This document shows positions 1 through 6,333 of a stretch of DNA of 15,220 nt, in pieces (position 1 is the stretch's first letter; every line of letters begins with the position of its first letter). Location of the stretch: assembly GCA_028871775.1 (NCBI GenBank), contig JAGWMH010000015.1:1-15220 (forward strand). Direction: 5' to 3'. The position numbers and the translations under genes were made by a program. This stretch comes from Betaproteobacteria bacterium. GTDB lineage: Bacteria; Pseudomonadota; Gammaproteobacteria; Burkholderiales; Gallionellaceae. Below the pieces are notes generated by a model. It saw only the letters and a program-made list of their open reading frames with translations, was not told the DNA's origin and ran no database searches.

Positions 1-189
1 TTCCGCACCACCGACGTCACCGGTGCGGTTGAACTGGCCGCAGGCACTGAAATGGTGATGCCGGGCGACAACGTCTCGGTGACGGTGAACCTGATCGCCC
101 CGATCGCGATGGAAGAAGGCCTGCGCTTCGCGATACGCGAGGGCGGGCGCACCGTCGGCGCCGGCGTGGTGGCGAAGATCATCGAGTAA
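1..189 (+). CDS. tuf: Elongation factor Tu, C-terminal fragment (5' end outside window)
   Basis: The first 63 codons read in frame 1 to a TAA at 187-189 and give the last 62 residues of EF-Tu, the GTPase that brings aminoacyl-tRNA to the ribosomal A site. The fragment is the end of beta-barrel domain 3: it begins with [12 protein letters not shown], continues through the [10 protein letters not shown] stretch, and ends with the family's typical [15 protein letters not shown] tail. The GTPase domain and domain 2 lie before the window. EF-Tu is the last gene of the str cluster (rpsL-rpsG-fusA-tuf), and finding it just before rpsJ is the usual arrangement in betaproteobacteria. A long palindrome followed by a T-run comes directly after the stop and may end its transcript. 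The identification is very secure; whether this is one of two tuf copies cannot be told here. Confidence 0.97.
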   Translation, partial: FRTTDVTGAVELAAGTEMVMPGDNVSVTVNLIAPIAMEEGLRFAIREGGRTVGAGVVAKIIE

Positions 190-190
190 C

Positions 191-285
191 CAGTCGTTAG
201 TCATCAGACGTTAGTCGCTAGTTAAGGCAGCTTCCGCGCAGCGGACAATACCAACTAATGGCTAGCGACTAATAACTAACAACTG
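191..285. repeat. 95-nt imperfect palindromic intergenic element
   Basis: The ends of this stretch are inverted copies of each other. TTAGTCGCTAG at 211-221 matches CTAGCGACTAA at 262-272 perfectly, and the outer arms CAGTCGTTAGTC (191-202) and the reverse complement of 274-285 agree at 10 of 12 positions. The left arm carries 7 extra bases between the two blocks. The arms are built from a repeated GTTAGTC-like unit, unlike the neighbouring coding DNA. It starts 2 nt after the tuf stop and is followed at once by TTTTTGTTT (287-295), so it may also serve as a terminator for tuf. The composition suggests a small non-coding mobile or REP-type repeat, but no transposase is present and copy number elsewhere is unknown. 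Confidence 0.6.
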
Positions 286-293
286 CTTTTTGT

Positions 294-322
294 TTGCAAA
301 GATTATTGAGTAAGACTACAAT
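294..322 (+). promoter_or_regulatory. Sigma70-type promoter of the S10 cluster
   Basis: TTGCAA at 294-299 and TACAAT at 317-322 are separated by 17 nt, matching the sigma70 consensus at 4 of 6 and 5 of 6 positions. The bases after the -10 box (GCGCGCC) form a GC-rich discriminator, a feature known to make stable-RNA and ribosomal promoters sensitive to ppGpp/DksA. T-rich sequence just upstream (287-295) could act as an UP-like element. A start near 328-330 would give a leader of about 70 nt before rpsJ. The spc promoter at 5484-5512 has nearly the same design. Confidence 0.72.
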
Positions 323-331
323 GCGCGCCCT

Positions 332-380
332 CGCGTGGTTTGAGCACGCGATTTCGTTCTTTAATTAGCGGCATTGCCGC
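332..380 (+). promoter_or_regulatory. S10 leader with two hairpins
   Basis: The untranslated leader holds CGCGTG (332-337) pairing with CACGCG (345-350) around a 7-nt loop, and GCGGC (368-372) pairing with GCCGC (376-380) around a 3-nt loop. The second hairpin ends 11 nt before the Shine-Dalgarno region of rpsJ. In E. coli the S10 leader is the target of autogenous control by L4; this leader is far shorter and is not visibly homologous, so any regulatory role is inference. Confidence 0.45.
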
Positions 381-399
381 ATAAACGCAAGAGAAAATT

Positions 400-711
400 A
401 TGCAAAGCCAGAAAATCCGTATTCGCCTGAAGGCGTTCGATTACGACCAGATCGACCAGTCCGCGCTACGGATCGTGGATACCGCGAAGCGCACAGGCGC
501 CGTGGTAAGAGGGCCGATCCCGCTGCCCACCAAAATTGAGCGTTTTGATATATTGCGTTCCCCGCATGTCAACAAGACTTCGCGCGATCAGTTCGAGATT
601 CGCACGCACTTGCGCATGATGGATATCATCGATCCGACGGAGAAAACCGTGGATGCGCTGATGAAACTGGATCTACCTGCGGGCGTGGATGTCGTAATCA
701 AGTTGCAGTAA
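400..711 (+). CDS. rpsJ: 30S ribosomal protein S10
   Basis: S10 is a protein of the 30S head and, as NusE, a partner of NusB in transcription antitermination. The 103 residues match the usual length of 102-103. Recognisable family stretches are [17 protein letters not shown] at the N-terminus, the extended loop with [23 protein letters not shown] at about residues 38-60, and the [25 protein letters not shown] ending. The ATG at 400 is preceded by a modest AAGAGA Shine-Dalgarno and lies about 70 nt downstream of a good promoter, so it is the first gene of the S10 transcript. Unlike the rest of the cluster it is followed by a 93-nt gap, which begins with a perfect hairpin touching the stop codon. 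Confidence 0.98.
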   Translation: MQSQKIRIRLKAFDYDQIDQSALRIVDTAKRTGAVVRGPIPLPTKIERFDILRSPHVNKTSRDQFEIRTHLRMMDIIDPTEKTVDALMKLDLPAGVDVVIKLQ

Positions 712-731
712 GGGCGTAATTCATTACGCCC
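712..731 (+). repeat. REP-like hairpin abutting the rpsJ stop codon
   Basis: GGGCGTAATTCATTACGCCC is a perfect inverted repeat (8-bp stem with a 4-nt loop, or 9 bp on paper). It starts on the base after the rpsJ TAA. The four bases before it, GTAA (708-711), resemble the GTAG tetranucleotide that sits 5' of REP palindromes acted on by RAYT transposases. A second 20-nt copy of the same plan lies at 11208-11227. A T6 run at 743-748 is too far away (11 nt) for a classical terminator. Confidence 0.55.
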
Positions 732-761
732 GGCGGTAATAGTTTTTTGTAGCATTGAATC

Positions 762-783
762 GGCTGGCCAATTGTAGTCAGCC
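762..783 (+). promoter_or_regulatory. Small hairpin in the rpsJ-rplC gap
   Basis: GGCTG (762-766) can pair with CAGCC (779-783), plus a G-U pair inside, around a loop of about 10 nt. It lies just before the rplC Shine-Dalgarno (AAGGA, 793-797). Together with the 712-731 hairpin and the T6 run at 743-748 it makes this gap the most structured junction of the S10 genes. A role in attenuation or RNA processing is possible but unproven. Confidence 0.25.
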
Positions 784-804
784 CCTTAAACTAAGGATAA
801 TAAA

Positions 805-1449
805 ATGAGCTTAGGACTTGTCGGTCGCAAGATTGGCATGACACGCATTTTTACCGACGATGGCACATCGTTGCCGGTAACCGTGCTGGACGTGTCCAAC
901 AACCGCGTTACCCAAATCAAATCTGCTTCCACAGATGATTACAGCGCCGTGCAGGTTGCGTTTGGCACGCGCCGCGCCAGCCGTGTGACCAAGGCTGCTG
1001 CAGGCCATTTTGCCAAAGCGGGCGTGGAAGCGGGCAGCGTACTGAAAGAATTCACCGCCACCCCGGAAGAGTTGGGCGGCCTGCAGGCAGGCGGCACGAT
1101 GGGGGTGGACCTGTTCAAGGTTGGCCAGAAGGTTGACATTACCGGCGTGACGATAGGCAAGGGCTATGCCGGCACAATTAAACGCCATCACTTCAAGTCC
1201 GGCCGCGCCACTCACGGCAACTCCAAATCGCATAATGTACCGGGCTCCATCGGCATGGCGCAGGATCCTGGCCGCGTGTTCCCGGGCAAGCGCATGACGG
1301 GCCACCTGGGCGACGTACAGCGCACGGTGCAGAATCTCGAGATCGTCCGCATAGATGCCGACCGTCAGTTGATGCTGGTCAAGGGTGCCGTCCCTGGCTC
1401 CAAGGGCGGCGACGTGGTGGTGCATCCGGCAGTGAAGGCAGGTGCATGA
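805..1449 (+). CDS. rplC: 50S ribosomal protein L3
   Basis: L3 binds 23S rRNA early in 50S assembly and sends a long loop toward the peptidyl transferase centre. The 214 residues fit the family (about 209-215). It starts with [14 protein letters not shown] and carries the central loop motif [20 protein letters not shown] at about 137-156. The Gln at position 153 corresponds to Gln150 of E. coli L3, which is N5-methylated by PrmB, so the modification site is kept. The end, [21 protein letters not shown], is typical. The start at 805 is set by AAGGA at 793-797 (7-nt spacing) after a structured 93-nt gap. The stop overlaps the rplD start (ATGATG), so the two genes are likely translationally coupled. 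Confidence 0.98.
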   Translation: MSLGLVGRKIGMTRIFTDDGTSLPVTVLDVSNNRVTQIKSASTDDYSAVQVAFGTRRASRVTKAAAGHFAKAGVEAGSVLKEFTATPEELGGLQAGGTMGVDLFKVGQKVDITGVTIGKGYAGTIKRHHFKSGRATHGNSKSHNVPGSIGMAQDPGRVFPGKRMTGHLGDVQRTVQNLEIVRIDADRQLMLVKGAVPGSKGGDVVVHPAVKAGA

Positions 1450-2075
1450 TGGAACTGAAAGTTATTGACGACAACGGCCGGGCGACCGGCAGCGTTACCG
1501 CCTCCGACGATCTGTTCGGCCGCGAATACAATGAGGCGCTGGTGCATCAGGTGGTGACTGCGTATCAGGCCAATGCCCGCTCGAGCAACCGTGCCCAGAA
1601 GGGCCGCAGCGAGATTGCCAAGAGCACACGCAAACCTTGGGCGCAGAAAGGCACCGGCCGCGCCCGTTCCGGCATGGCGTCCAGCCCGTTGTGGCGCGGT
1701 GGCGGCAAAATCTTTCCGAATAGCCCGGATGAAAACTTCAGCCAGAAGGTCAACCGCAAGATGTACCGCGCTGGCCTGGCTTCCATTTTTTCGCAGTTGG
1801 TGCGTGAAAACCGCCTGACGGTGGTGGACAATCTGACGCTCGCGGCGCCCAAGACCAAACTGCTGGCACAGCGGATGAAGGGTTTGGGTATGGATGCCGA
1901 CCGGGTGCTGATCATTACCGACAACCTCGACGAAAACCTTTATTTGTCTTCGCGCAATCTGCCGCATGTGCTGGTGGTCGAAGCGCATCAGGCCGATCCG
2001 GTCAGCCTGGTGCGTTTCCACAAAGTGTTGGTAACGCGCAATGCAATGGCAAAAATTGAGGAGATACTGGCATGA
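1446..2075 (+). CDS. rplD: 50S ribosomal protein L4
   Basis: L4 is an early 50S assembly protein whose extended loop lines the peptide exit tunnel; in E. coli it also represses its own S10 operon. The protein is 209 residues, slightly longer than the 201 of E. coli. The tunnel loop is clear at about residues 45-92, with [14 protein letters not shown] and [12 protein letters not shown], followed by [12 protein letters not shown]. The start is ambiguous by one codon: ATG at 1446 overlaps rplC by 4 nt, while ATG at 1449 would give the MELKV start that aligns best with relatives; the GAAGG at 1434-1438 and AGG at 1440-1442 do not decide. Its stop overlaps the rplW start (ATGA). The E. coli-like L4 regulatory leader is not evident upstream of rpsJ here. 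Confidence 0.98.
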   Translation: MMELKVIDDNGRATGSVTASDDLFGREYNEALVHQVVTAYQANARSSNRAQKGRSEIAKSTRKPWAQKGTGRARSGMASSPLWRGGGKIFPNSPDENFSQKVNRKMYRAGLASIFSQLVRENRLTVVDNLTLAAPKTKLLAQRMKGLGMDADRVLIITDNLDENLYLSSRNLPHVLVVEAHQADPVSLVRFHKVLVTRNAMAKIEEILA

Positions 2076-2389
2076 GCGCAAATGAATTCAGCCAGGAGCG
2101 TTTGATGAACATATTGCTTGCTCCGCAAATTTCCGAAAAGGCGACTTATGTCGCGGACAAGAATGAGCAGGTGATTTTCCGTGTGGCATCCGATGCCACC
2201 AAACCGGAAATCAAGGCGGCAGTTGAGTTGATGTTCAAGGTGAGCGTTGAGAGCGTGCAGGTTGCCTGCGTCAAGGGCAAACAAAAACGTTTCGGCAGGT
2301 ATATGGGGCGGCGCAAGGATTGGAAGAAAGCGTTCGTGTGTCTCGCGCCCGGCCAGGCAATCAATTTTGCCGCGAATGAGCAAGGATAA
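2072..2389 (+). CDS. rplW: 50S ribosomal protein L23
   Basis: L23 sits at the exit of the peptide tunnel and is the docking point for trigger factor and the signal recognition particle. The product is 105 residues, a few more than the usual 95-100 because of a short N-terminal extension before [22 protein letters not shown]. Family hallmarks are [20 protein letters not shown] at about 38-57, then [23 protein letters not shown] at 68-90, matching the E. coli [23 protein letters not shown] region. The start at 2072 overlaps rplD by 4 nt and follows a strong GAGGAGA. An internal ATG at 2105 exists but has no good ribosome-binding site and would remove conserved sequence. rplB follows 3 nt after the stop. 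Confidence 0.97.
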   Translation: MSANEFSQERLMNILLAPQISEKATYVADKNEQVIFRVASDATKPEIKAAVELMFKVSVESVQVACVKGKQKRFGRYMGRRKDWKKAFVCLAPGQAINFAANEQG

Positions 2390-2392
2390 ATC

Positions 2393-3220
2393 ATGGCACT
2401 GATCAAACTTAAACCGACATCCCCGGGACAGCGCGCTGTAGTGCGTGTGGTCAATTCTGACCTGCACAAGGGTAAGCCCCATGCAGCGCTGCTGGAAAGA
2501 AAAAACCGGACGGCCGGCCGTAACCATAACGGCCACATCACCACCCGTCACATGGGCGGCGGCCACAAGAAGAACTACCGCATGGTGGATTTCAAGCGCG
2601 ACAAGGATGGTGTTCCGGCTACTGTCGAGCGTCTGGAATACGATCCGAACCGCAGCGCACACCTGGCTTTGCTGTGTTATGCAGACGGTGAGCGCCGTTA
2701 CATCATTGCGCCCAAAGGCGTGGCAGCGGGCGCGCAATTGCTTAATGGACCGGAAGCGCCGATCAAGGCGGGCAATACGCTGCCGCTGCGCAATATTCCT
2801 GTAGGCTCGACCATCCACTGCATTGAGATGTTGCCCGGCAAGGGTGCGCAATTGGCGCGCTCCGCCGGAACTTCGGTGCAACTGCTGGCGCGTGAAGGCG
2901 CTTATGCGCAACTGCGCCTCCGCTCCGGTGAAATCCGCAAGGTGCATGTGGATTGCCGCGCAACCATCGGTGAGGTGGGCAATGGCGAACATTCCCTGCG
3001 CTCCATCGGCAAGGCCGGTGCGATGCGCTGGCGCGGTGTGCGCCCGACGGTGCGCGGTGTGGCGATGAACCCGATAGACCACCCGCACGGCGGCGGTGAA
3101 GGCAAGACCGCAGCCGGCCGCAATCCGGTCAGCCCGTGGGGCGTGCCGGCCAAGGGTTTCCGTACGCGCCGCAACAAGCGCACCAGCGGCATGATAGTCC
3201 GCCGCCGCTTCCAGGTTTAA
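2393..3220 (+). CDS. rplB: 50S ribosomal protein L2
   Basis: L2 is one of the most conserved 50S proteins, required for subunit association and close to the peptidyl transferase centre. The 275 residues agree with the usual 273-277. The N-terminal region has [22 protein letters not shown], the OB-fold and SH3-like middle follow, and the C-terminal extension contains [15 protein letters not shown] at about 225-239. His230 corresponds to His229 of E. coli L2, the residue linked to peptidyl transferase activity. The tail [19 protein letters not shown] is standard. An AAGGA at the end of rplW supplies the ribosome-binding site for the ATG at 2393. rpsS follows after 13 nt. Confidence 0.98.
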   Translation: MALIKLKPTSPGQRAVVRVVNSDLHKGKPHAALLERKNRTAGRNHNGHITTRHMGGGHKKNYRMVDFKRDKDGVPATVERLEYDPNRSAHLALLCYADGERRYIIAPKGVAAGAQLLNGPEAPIKAGNTLPLRNIPVGSTIHCIEMLPGKGAQLARSAGTSVQLLAREGAYAQLRLRSGEIRKVHVDCRATIGEVGNGEHSLRSIGKAGAMRWRGVRPTVRGVAMNPIDHPHGGGEGKTAAGRNPVSPWGVPAKGFRTRRNKRTSGMIVRRRFQV

Positions 3221-3233
3221 GGGGTAATAAAAT

Positions 3234-3515
3234 ATGGCACGTTCTATTAAAAAAGGTCCATTTGTTGACTCGCACTTGATGAAAAAAGTGGAAGCGGTGC
3301 GCGCGACCAGCGACAAGCGCCCGGTAAAAACCTGGTCGCGCCGTTCCACGGTGCTGCCGGAATTCGTCGGACTGACCATTGCGGTGCATAACGGCAAGCA
3401 GCATATCCCGGTATACATCTCCGAGAACATGGTGGGGCACAAGCTGGGCGAGTTCTCGCTGACCCGCACATTCAAGGGACATGCTGCCGACAAAAAAGCA
3501 GTGGTCAAGAAATAA
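3234..3515 (+). CDS. rpsS: 30S ribosomal protein S19
   Basis: S19 lies in the head of the 30S subunit, forms a pair with S13 and contacts the A-site finger of 23S rRNA. The product is 93 residues (E. coli 92). The N-terminus [20 protein letters not shown] and the middle [25 protein letters not shown] and [23 protein letters not shown] are diagnostic. The AAGGGG that ends the preceding gap serves the ATG at 3234. The gene is an ordinary member of the S10 cluster, and its last codons hold part of the strong Shine-Dalgarno of rplV. Confidence 0.98.
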   Translation: MARSIKKGPFVDSHLMKKVEAVRATSDKRPVKTWSRRSTVLPEFVGLTIAVHNGKQHIPVYISENMVGHKLGEFSLTRTFKGHAADKKAVVKK

Positions 3516-3520
3516 GGAGG
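3514..3520 (+). promoter_or_regulatory. Full-consensus Shine-Dalgarno deciding the rplV start
   Basis: AAGGAGG, a perfect complement of the 16S anti-Shine-Dalgarno, overlaps the rpsS stop codon. It is only 1 nt from the ATG at 3522 but 4 nt from the ATG at 3525, so the second ATG is the more likely start of L22. It is the strongest ribosome-binding site I see in the S10 genes. Confidence 0.7.
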
Positions 3521-3524
3521 CATG

Positions 3525-3854
3525 ATGAGCACAACCGCAGTGGTAAAAGGTGTTCGCCTGTCGGCCCAGAAGGGTCGCCTGGTGGCGGATCAAATCCGCG
3601 GCTTGCCGGTGGACAAGGCGCTGAACGTCCTGGCGTTCAGCCCCAAGAAGGGCGCCGTGATTATCAAGAAGGGACTGGAATCCGCGATTGCCAATGCCGA
3701 GCATAATGATGGCGCCGACATTGACGAGCTGAAAGTCACCACCATCCATGTGGATGAGGGCGCCTCGCTGAAGCGGAGCATGGCTCGCGCCAAGGGCCGC
3801 AACTGCAAAATCGAGAAGCAGACTTGCCACATTACAATAATCGTCGGGAACTGA
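3525..3854 (+). CDS. rplV: 50S ribosomal protein L22
   Basis: L22 is an early assembly protein whose beta-hairpin reaches the narrow part of the exit tunnel, where macrolide resistance changes map in other bacteria. The product is 109 residues from this start (110 from the ATG at 3522); E. coli has 110. Family features are [17 protein letters not shown] near the N-terminus, [19 protein letters not shown] in the middle, and the hairpin [23 protein letters not shown] at about 84-106, where RAKGR is the conserved loop motif. No deletion such as those found in macrolide-resistant mutants is visible in the hairpin. The start was chosen by Shine-Dalgarno spacing. rpsC follows after 13 nt. Confidence 0.97.
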   Translation: MSTTAVVKGVRLSAQKGRLVADQIRGLPVDKALNVLAFSPKKGAVIIKKGLESAIANAEHNDGADIDELKVTTIHVDEGASLKRSMARAKGRNCKIEKQTCHITIIVGN

Positions 3855-3867
3855 GGATCAAGTAACC

Positions 3868-4581
3868 ATGGGACAGAAAATTCATCCAATCGGTTTCCGG
3901 TTGAGCGTACAAAAGAACTGGACTTCCAAGTGGTATGCCAACAGCAAGAATTTTTCCGGCATGCTGCTCAGGGATATCGAAGTGCGCGATTACCTGAAGA
4001 AAAAGCTGGCCAATGCCGGCGTGTCAAAAATAATTATCGAACGCCCGGCAAAAAACGCCAAGATAACGATTTATACCGCCCGCCCCGGTGTGGTGATCGG
4101 CAAGAAGGGTGAGGATATCGAAGCCCTGCGCACCGAGCTGAGGAAGCGCATGGGCCTGCCTGATGTGGCGCTGAACATAGAGGAAGTGCGCAAGCCGGAA
4201 GTGGATGCCCAGTTGATCGCGGAAAGCATCACTTCGCAGCTGGAAAAACGCATCATGTTCCGTCGTGCCATGAAACGCGCCATGCAGAATGCCATGCGTC
4301 TGGGCGCGCAAGGGATCAAGATCATGAGCGCGGGCCGCCTGAACGGGATCGAAATTGCGCGCACCGAATGGTATCGCGAAGGCCGTGTGCCGCTGCATAC
4401 CCTGCGTGCCGAAATCGACTACGGCTTCGCCGAAGCAAAGACCACCTATGGCGTCATCGGCGTCAAGGTATGGGTGTACAAGGGCGATCATACCGGATTG
4501 GAAGAGGTCTCCGCACCGGCAGTGGCCGAGCCGGAAAAGAAAGCAAGGAAGTCGGGAGTAAAACATGCTACAGCCAGCTAA
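3868..4581 (+). CDS. rpsC: 30S ribosomal protein S3
   Basis: S3 sits at the mRNA entry of the 30S subunit and, with S4 and S5, helps unwind structured mRNA. The product is 237 residues (E. coli 233). [18 protein letters not shown] opens the protein; a type II KH domain with the GKKG loop lies at residues 78-81 in [15 protein letters not shown]; the C-terminal domain has the [21 protein letters not shown] and [22 protein letters not shown] stretches. The end ([17 protein letters not shown]) is a basic tail of the variable kind. GAGGA at 3853-3857 precedes the ATG with 10-nt spacing. The last 17 nt overlap the start of rplP, an unusually long overlap for this cluster. Confidence 0.98.
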   Translation: MGQKIHPIGFRLSVQKNWTSKWYANSKNFSGMLLRDIEVRDYLKKKLANAGVSKIIIERPAKNAKITIYTARPGVVIGKKGEDIEALRTELRKRMGLPDVALNIEEVRKPEVDAQLIAESITSQLEKRIMFRRAMKRAMQNAMRLGAQGIKIMSAGRLNGIEIARTEWYREGRVPLHTLRAEIDYGFAEAKTTYGVIGVKVWVYKGDHTGLEEVSAPAVAEPEKKARKSGVKHATAS

Positions 4582-4981
4582 AAGAAAATACCGCAAGGAG
4601 CAAAAGGGCCGTAACAACGGCATTGCAACGCGCGGCAACAAGGTAAGCTTCGGTGAGTTTGGCCTCAAGGCTGTCGGGCGTGGCCGTTTGACGGCACGCC
4701 AGATCGAGGCGGCACGCCGCGCCATGACGCGCCATATCAAGCGCGGCGGGCGCATCTGGATCCGCATTTTTCCGGACAAGCCGATTTCAAAGAAGCCTGC
4801 CGAGGTGCGCATGGGCAACGGCAAGGGCAACCCGGAGTATTACGTTGCCGAAATCCAGCCCGGCAAGATGTTGTATGAAATGGACGGCGTGGACGAAGTG
4901 CTGGCGCGCGAGGCATTCCGCCTGGCTTCCGCCAAGCTGCCAATTGCCACCACATTCGTAGTCAGACAGGTAGGGGCGTAA
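4565..4981 (+). CDS. rplP: 50S ribosomal protein L16
   Basis: L16 binds 5S/23S rRNA near the A site and completes the peptidyl transferase region late in 50S assembly. The product is 138 residues (E. coli 136). [19 protein letters not shown] is the typical start, followed by [23 protein letters not shown] and the [29 protein letters not shown] core. Arg82 in that core corresponds to Arg81 of E. coli L16, the residue hydroxylated by the YcfD oxygenase. The start lies inside the 3' end of rpsC in another frame (17-nt overlap), with GGGAG upstream in the rpsC tail as ribosome-binding site. rpmC follows after 2 nt. Confidence 0.98.
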   Translation: MLQPAKRKYRKEQKGRNNGIATRGNKVSFGEFGLKAVGRGRLTARQIEAARRAMTRHIKRGGRIWIRIFPDKPISKKPAEVRMGNGKGNPEYYVAEIQPGKMLYEMDGVDEVLAREAFRLASAKLPIATTFVVRQVGA

Positions 4982-4983
4982 TT

Positions 4984-5178
4984 ATGAAGGCGAGTGAACT
5001 GAGAGTGAAATCCGGAGCGGATCTGGAGCAGGAGTTGCTATCCCTGATCAAGGCGCAGTTCGGTTTGCGCATGCAGATGGCGACCCAGCAGTTGAGCAAC
5101 AACAGCCAGCTGGGCAAGGTGCGCCGCGATATTGCCCGCGTGAAAACCATATTGAAAGAAAAGGGTGCGCAGCAATGA
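4984..5178 (+). CDS. rpmC: 50S ribosomal protein L29
   Basis: L29 is a small two-helix protein next to L23 at the tunnel exit and part of the docking surface for targeting factors. The product is 64 residues (E. coli 63). [21 protein letters not shown] forms the first helix and [24 protein letters not shown] the second, with the usual Q-L-x-x-x-x-x-V-R-R-x-I-A-R pattern. AGGGG at 4972-4976 is the ribosome-binding site. The gene overlaps rpsQ by the ATGA motif at 5175-5178, suggesting coupled translation. Confidence 0.97.
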   Translation: MKASELRVKSGADLEQELLSLIKAQFGLRMQMATQQLSNNSQLGKVRRDIARVKTILKEKGAQQ

Positions 5179-5438
5179 GTGCAACGAATCTGAAACGTAC
5201 GCTGACCGGCACGGTGGTGAGCGACAAGATGGACAAGACCGTTACCGTATTGGTCGAGCGCAAGGTCAAACATCCCCAGTTGGGCAAGGTGCTGCGCGTA
5301 TCGAAAAAATACCACGCGCATGATGAAAACAATGAGTTCCACCCGGGTGACGTGGTTGACATCGAAGAGTGCCGCCCGCTGGCAAAGACCAAGAGCTGGC
5401 GCGTGGCCAAACTGGTGGATAAAGCCCAAACGGCTTAA
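5175..5438 (+). CDS. rpsQ: 30S ribosomal protein S17
   Basis: S17 is a primary 16S rRNA binder of OB fold, needed early in assembly of the 30S body. The product is 87 residues (E. coli 84). Diagnostic stretches are [27 protein letters not shown] at the N-terminus and [22 protein letters not shown] near the end. The start overlaps rpmC by 4 nt, with AAGGG at 5161-5165. It is the last gene of the S10 cluster; the stop lies in a short tandem GCTTAAC repeat (5433-5446). No convincing terminator follows, so some read-through into the spc genes is likely. Confidence 0.97.
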   Translation: MSATNLKRTLTGTVVSDKMDKTVTVLVERKVKHPQLGKVLRVSKKYHAHDENNEFHPGDVVDIEECRPLAKTKSWRVAKLVDKAQTA

Positions 5439-5483
5439 CGCTTAACTTATTTTACTACGGGCGATTTAATTACACTTTACCGC

Positions 5484-5512
5484 TTGCGCTTATTGCCGGA
5501 TTTGAATAGAAT
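5484..5512 (+). promoter_or_regulatory. Sigma70-type promoter of the spc cluster
   Basis: TTGCGC at 5484-5489 and TAGAAT at 5507-5512 are 17 nt apart. The sequence continues GCGCGGC, so the block from the -10 box onward nearly repeats the S10 promoter (TACAATGCGCGCC against TAGAATGCGCGGC). The -35 box is weak (TTG only), the -10 box matches 5 of 6. A GC-rich discriminator of this kind is associated with growth-rate and ppGpp control. Transcription would start near 5519 and give a leader of about 85 nt before rplN. Confidence 0.65.
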
Positions 5513-5528
5513 GCGCGGCTTCGTTTCA

Positions 5529-5576
5529 CCGCTGCTTGCGGCGGCCTAACCCGAACGGGTTCCAAAACTAGCCGCC
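5529..5576 (+). promoter_or_regulatory. Structured spc leader with alternative folds
   Basis: In fold A, GGCGGC (5540-5545) pairs with GCCGCC (5571-5576) and encloses a small hairpin AACCC (5548-5552) / GGGTT (5557-5561) with a GAAC loop. In fold B, CCGC (5529-5532) pairs with GCGG (5538-5541), which uses bases needed for fold A. The structure ends 15 nt before the rplN Shine-Dalgarno. This could be a protein-binding or attenuation site; E. coli controls its spc genes through S8 binding further downstream, near rplE, so homology is not implied. Confidence 0.45.
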
Positions 5577-5603
5577 GTGGGCGGATAAAGTTGGAGATAG
5601 ATA

Positions 5604-5972
5604 ATGATACAAATGCAATCAGTTTTGAATGTTGCCGATAACACCGGCGCGCGTTCCGTCATGTGCATCAAGGTGCTGGGCGGCTCCAAGCGCCGTTATG
5701 CGGGGATTGGCGACGTCATCAAGGTCAGCATCAGGGATGCGGCTCCGCGTGCCCGTGTGAAGAAGGGCGAAGTGTACAGTGCGGTGGTGGTGCGTACCGC
5801 CAAAGGCGTGCGCCGTCCAGATGGTTCGCTGGTCAGGTTTGACGGCAATGCGGCAGTGTTGCTGAACAATAAGCTGGAGCCGATAGGCACCCGCATTTTC
5901 GGCCCGGTGACGCGTGAGTTGCGTACCGAGCGCTTCATGAAAATCGTGTCGCTGGCACCGGAAGTTTTGTAG
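5604..5972 (+). CDS. rplN: 50S ribosomal protein L14
   Basis: L14 lies on the subunit interface of the 50S, contacts 16S helix 14 and is the binding site of the silencing factor RsfS. The 122 residues (E. coli 123) show the near-universal start [33 protein letters not shown], then [17 protein letters not shown] and [30 protein letters not shown] and the ending [17 protein letters not shown] at 5593-5596 gives an optimal ribosome-binding site. It is the first gene of the spc cluster behind its own promoter and structured leader. It ends in TAG, rare among these genes. Confidence 0.98.
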   Translation: MIQMQSVLNVADNTGARSVMCIKVLGGSKRRYAGIGDVIKVSIRDAAPRARVKKGEVYSAVVVRTAKGVRRPDGSLVRFDGNAAVLLNNKLEPIGTRIFGPVTRELRTERFMKIVSLAPEVL

Positions 5973-6005
5973 AGAATGACGGCATAACGCAGCCAAGGAA
6001 AAATC

Positions 6006-6320
6006 ATGCGCAAGATCAGGAAAAATGATGATGTCATCATCATCGCCGGGAAAGACAAGGGCAGCCGCGGCAGTGTGTTGAGCGTGCTGGATGACCGTTT
6101 GCTGGTGAGCGGTATCAACAAGGTCAAGAAGCACCTGAAGCCGAATCCGGTAAAGGGCGAGGCTGGCGGCATTGTGGAAATGGAGAAATCCATCCATATT
6201 TCCAACGTCGCCATTTACAACGCGACGGCAAAGAAGGCTGACCGTGTCGGTATCAAAACGCTGGAAGATGGCCGCAAAGTGCGCGTCTTCAAGTCCAGCG
6301 GCGAAGTGATTGAAGCTTGA
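6006..6320 (+). CDS. rplX: 50S ribosomal protein L24
   Basis: L24 is one of the two proteins that start 50S assembly, binding the 5' region of 23S rRNA, and sits near the tunnel exit. The product has 104 residues, the same as E. coli. A KOW motif occupies the N-terminal part: [21 protein letters not shown] at about residues 8-28. The following [35 protein letters not shown] is characteristic. AAGGA at 5995-5999 is well placed for the ATG at 6006. A 33-nt gap separates it from rplN. rplE follows after 13 nt. Confidence 0.97.
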   Translation: MRKIRKNDDVIIIAGKDKGSRGSVLSVLDDRLLVSGINKVKKHLKPNPVKGEAGGIVEMEKSIHISNVAIYNATAKKADRVGIKTLEDGRKVRVFKSSGEVIEA

Positions 6321-6333
6321 AGGGTGAGATAGC

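Noticed and set aside
773..801. Promoter-like TTGTAG - 17 nt - GATAAT before rplC
   Set aside because: Transcription would start at or after the rplC start codon, giving no ribosome-binding site; the -35 match is weak.
1988..3532. Long open frame on the reverse strand (514 codons), and a similar one at 11228-12172
   Set aside because: They lie opposite rplW-rplB-rpsS and rpsM-rpsK respectively, show no recognisable protein family, no ribosome-binding site, and are the expected by-product of GC-biased codon use in the genuine genes.
4970..4983. GTAGGGGCGTAATT at the rplP-rpmC junction, like the left half of the REP-like hairpin
   Set aside because: The right arm is missing and the bases are explained by the L16 C-terminal codons plus the rpmC Shine-Dalgarno, so I treat it as coincidence.
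5433..5446. Tandem GCTTAAC GCTTAAC at the end of rpsQ
   Set aside because: Two 7-nt units, half of it coding, with no extension; not enough to call a repeat element.
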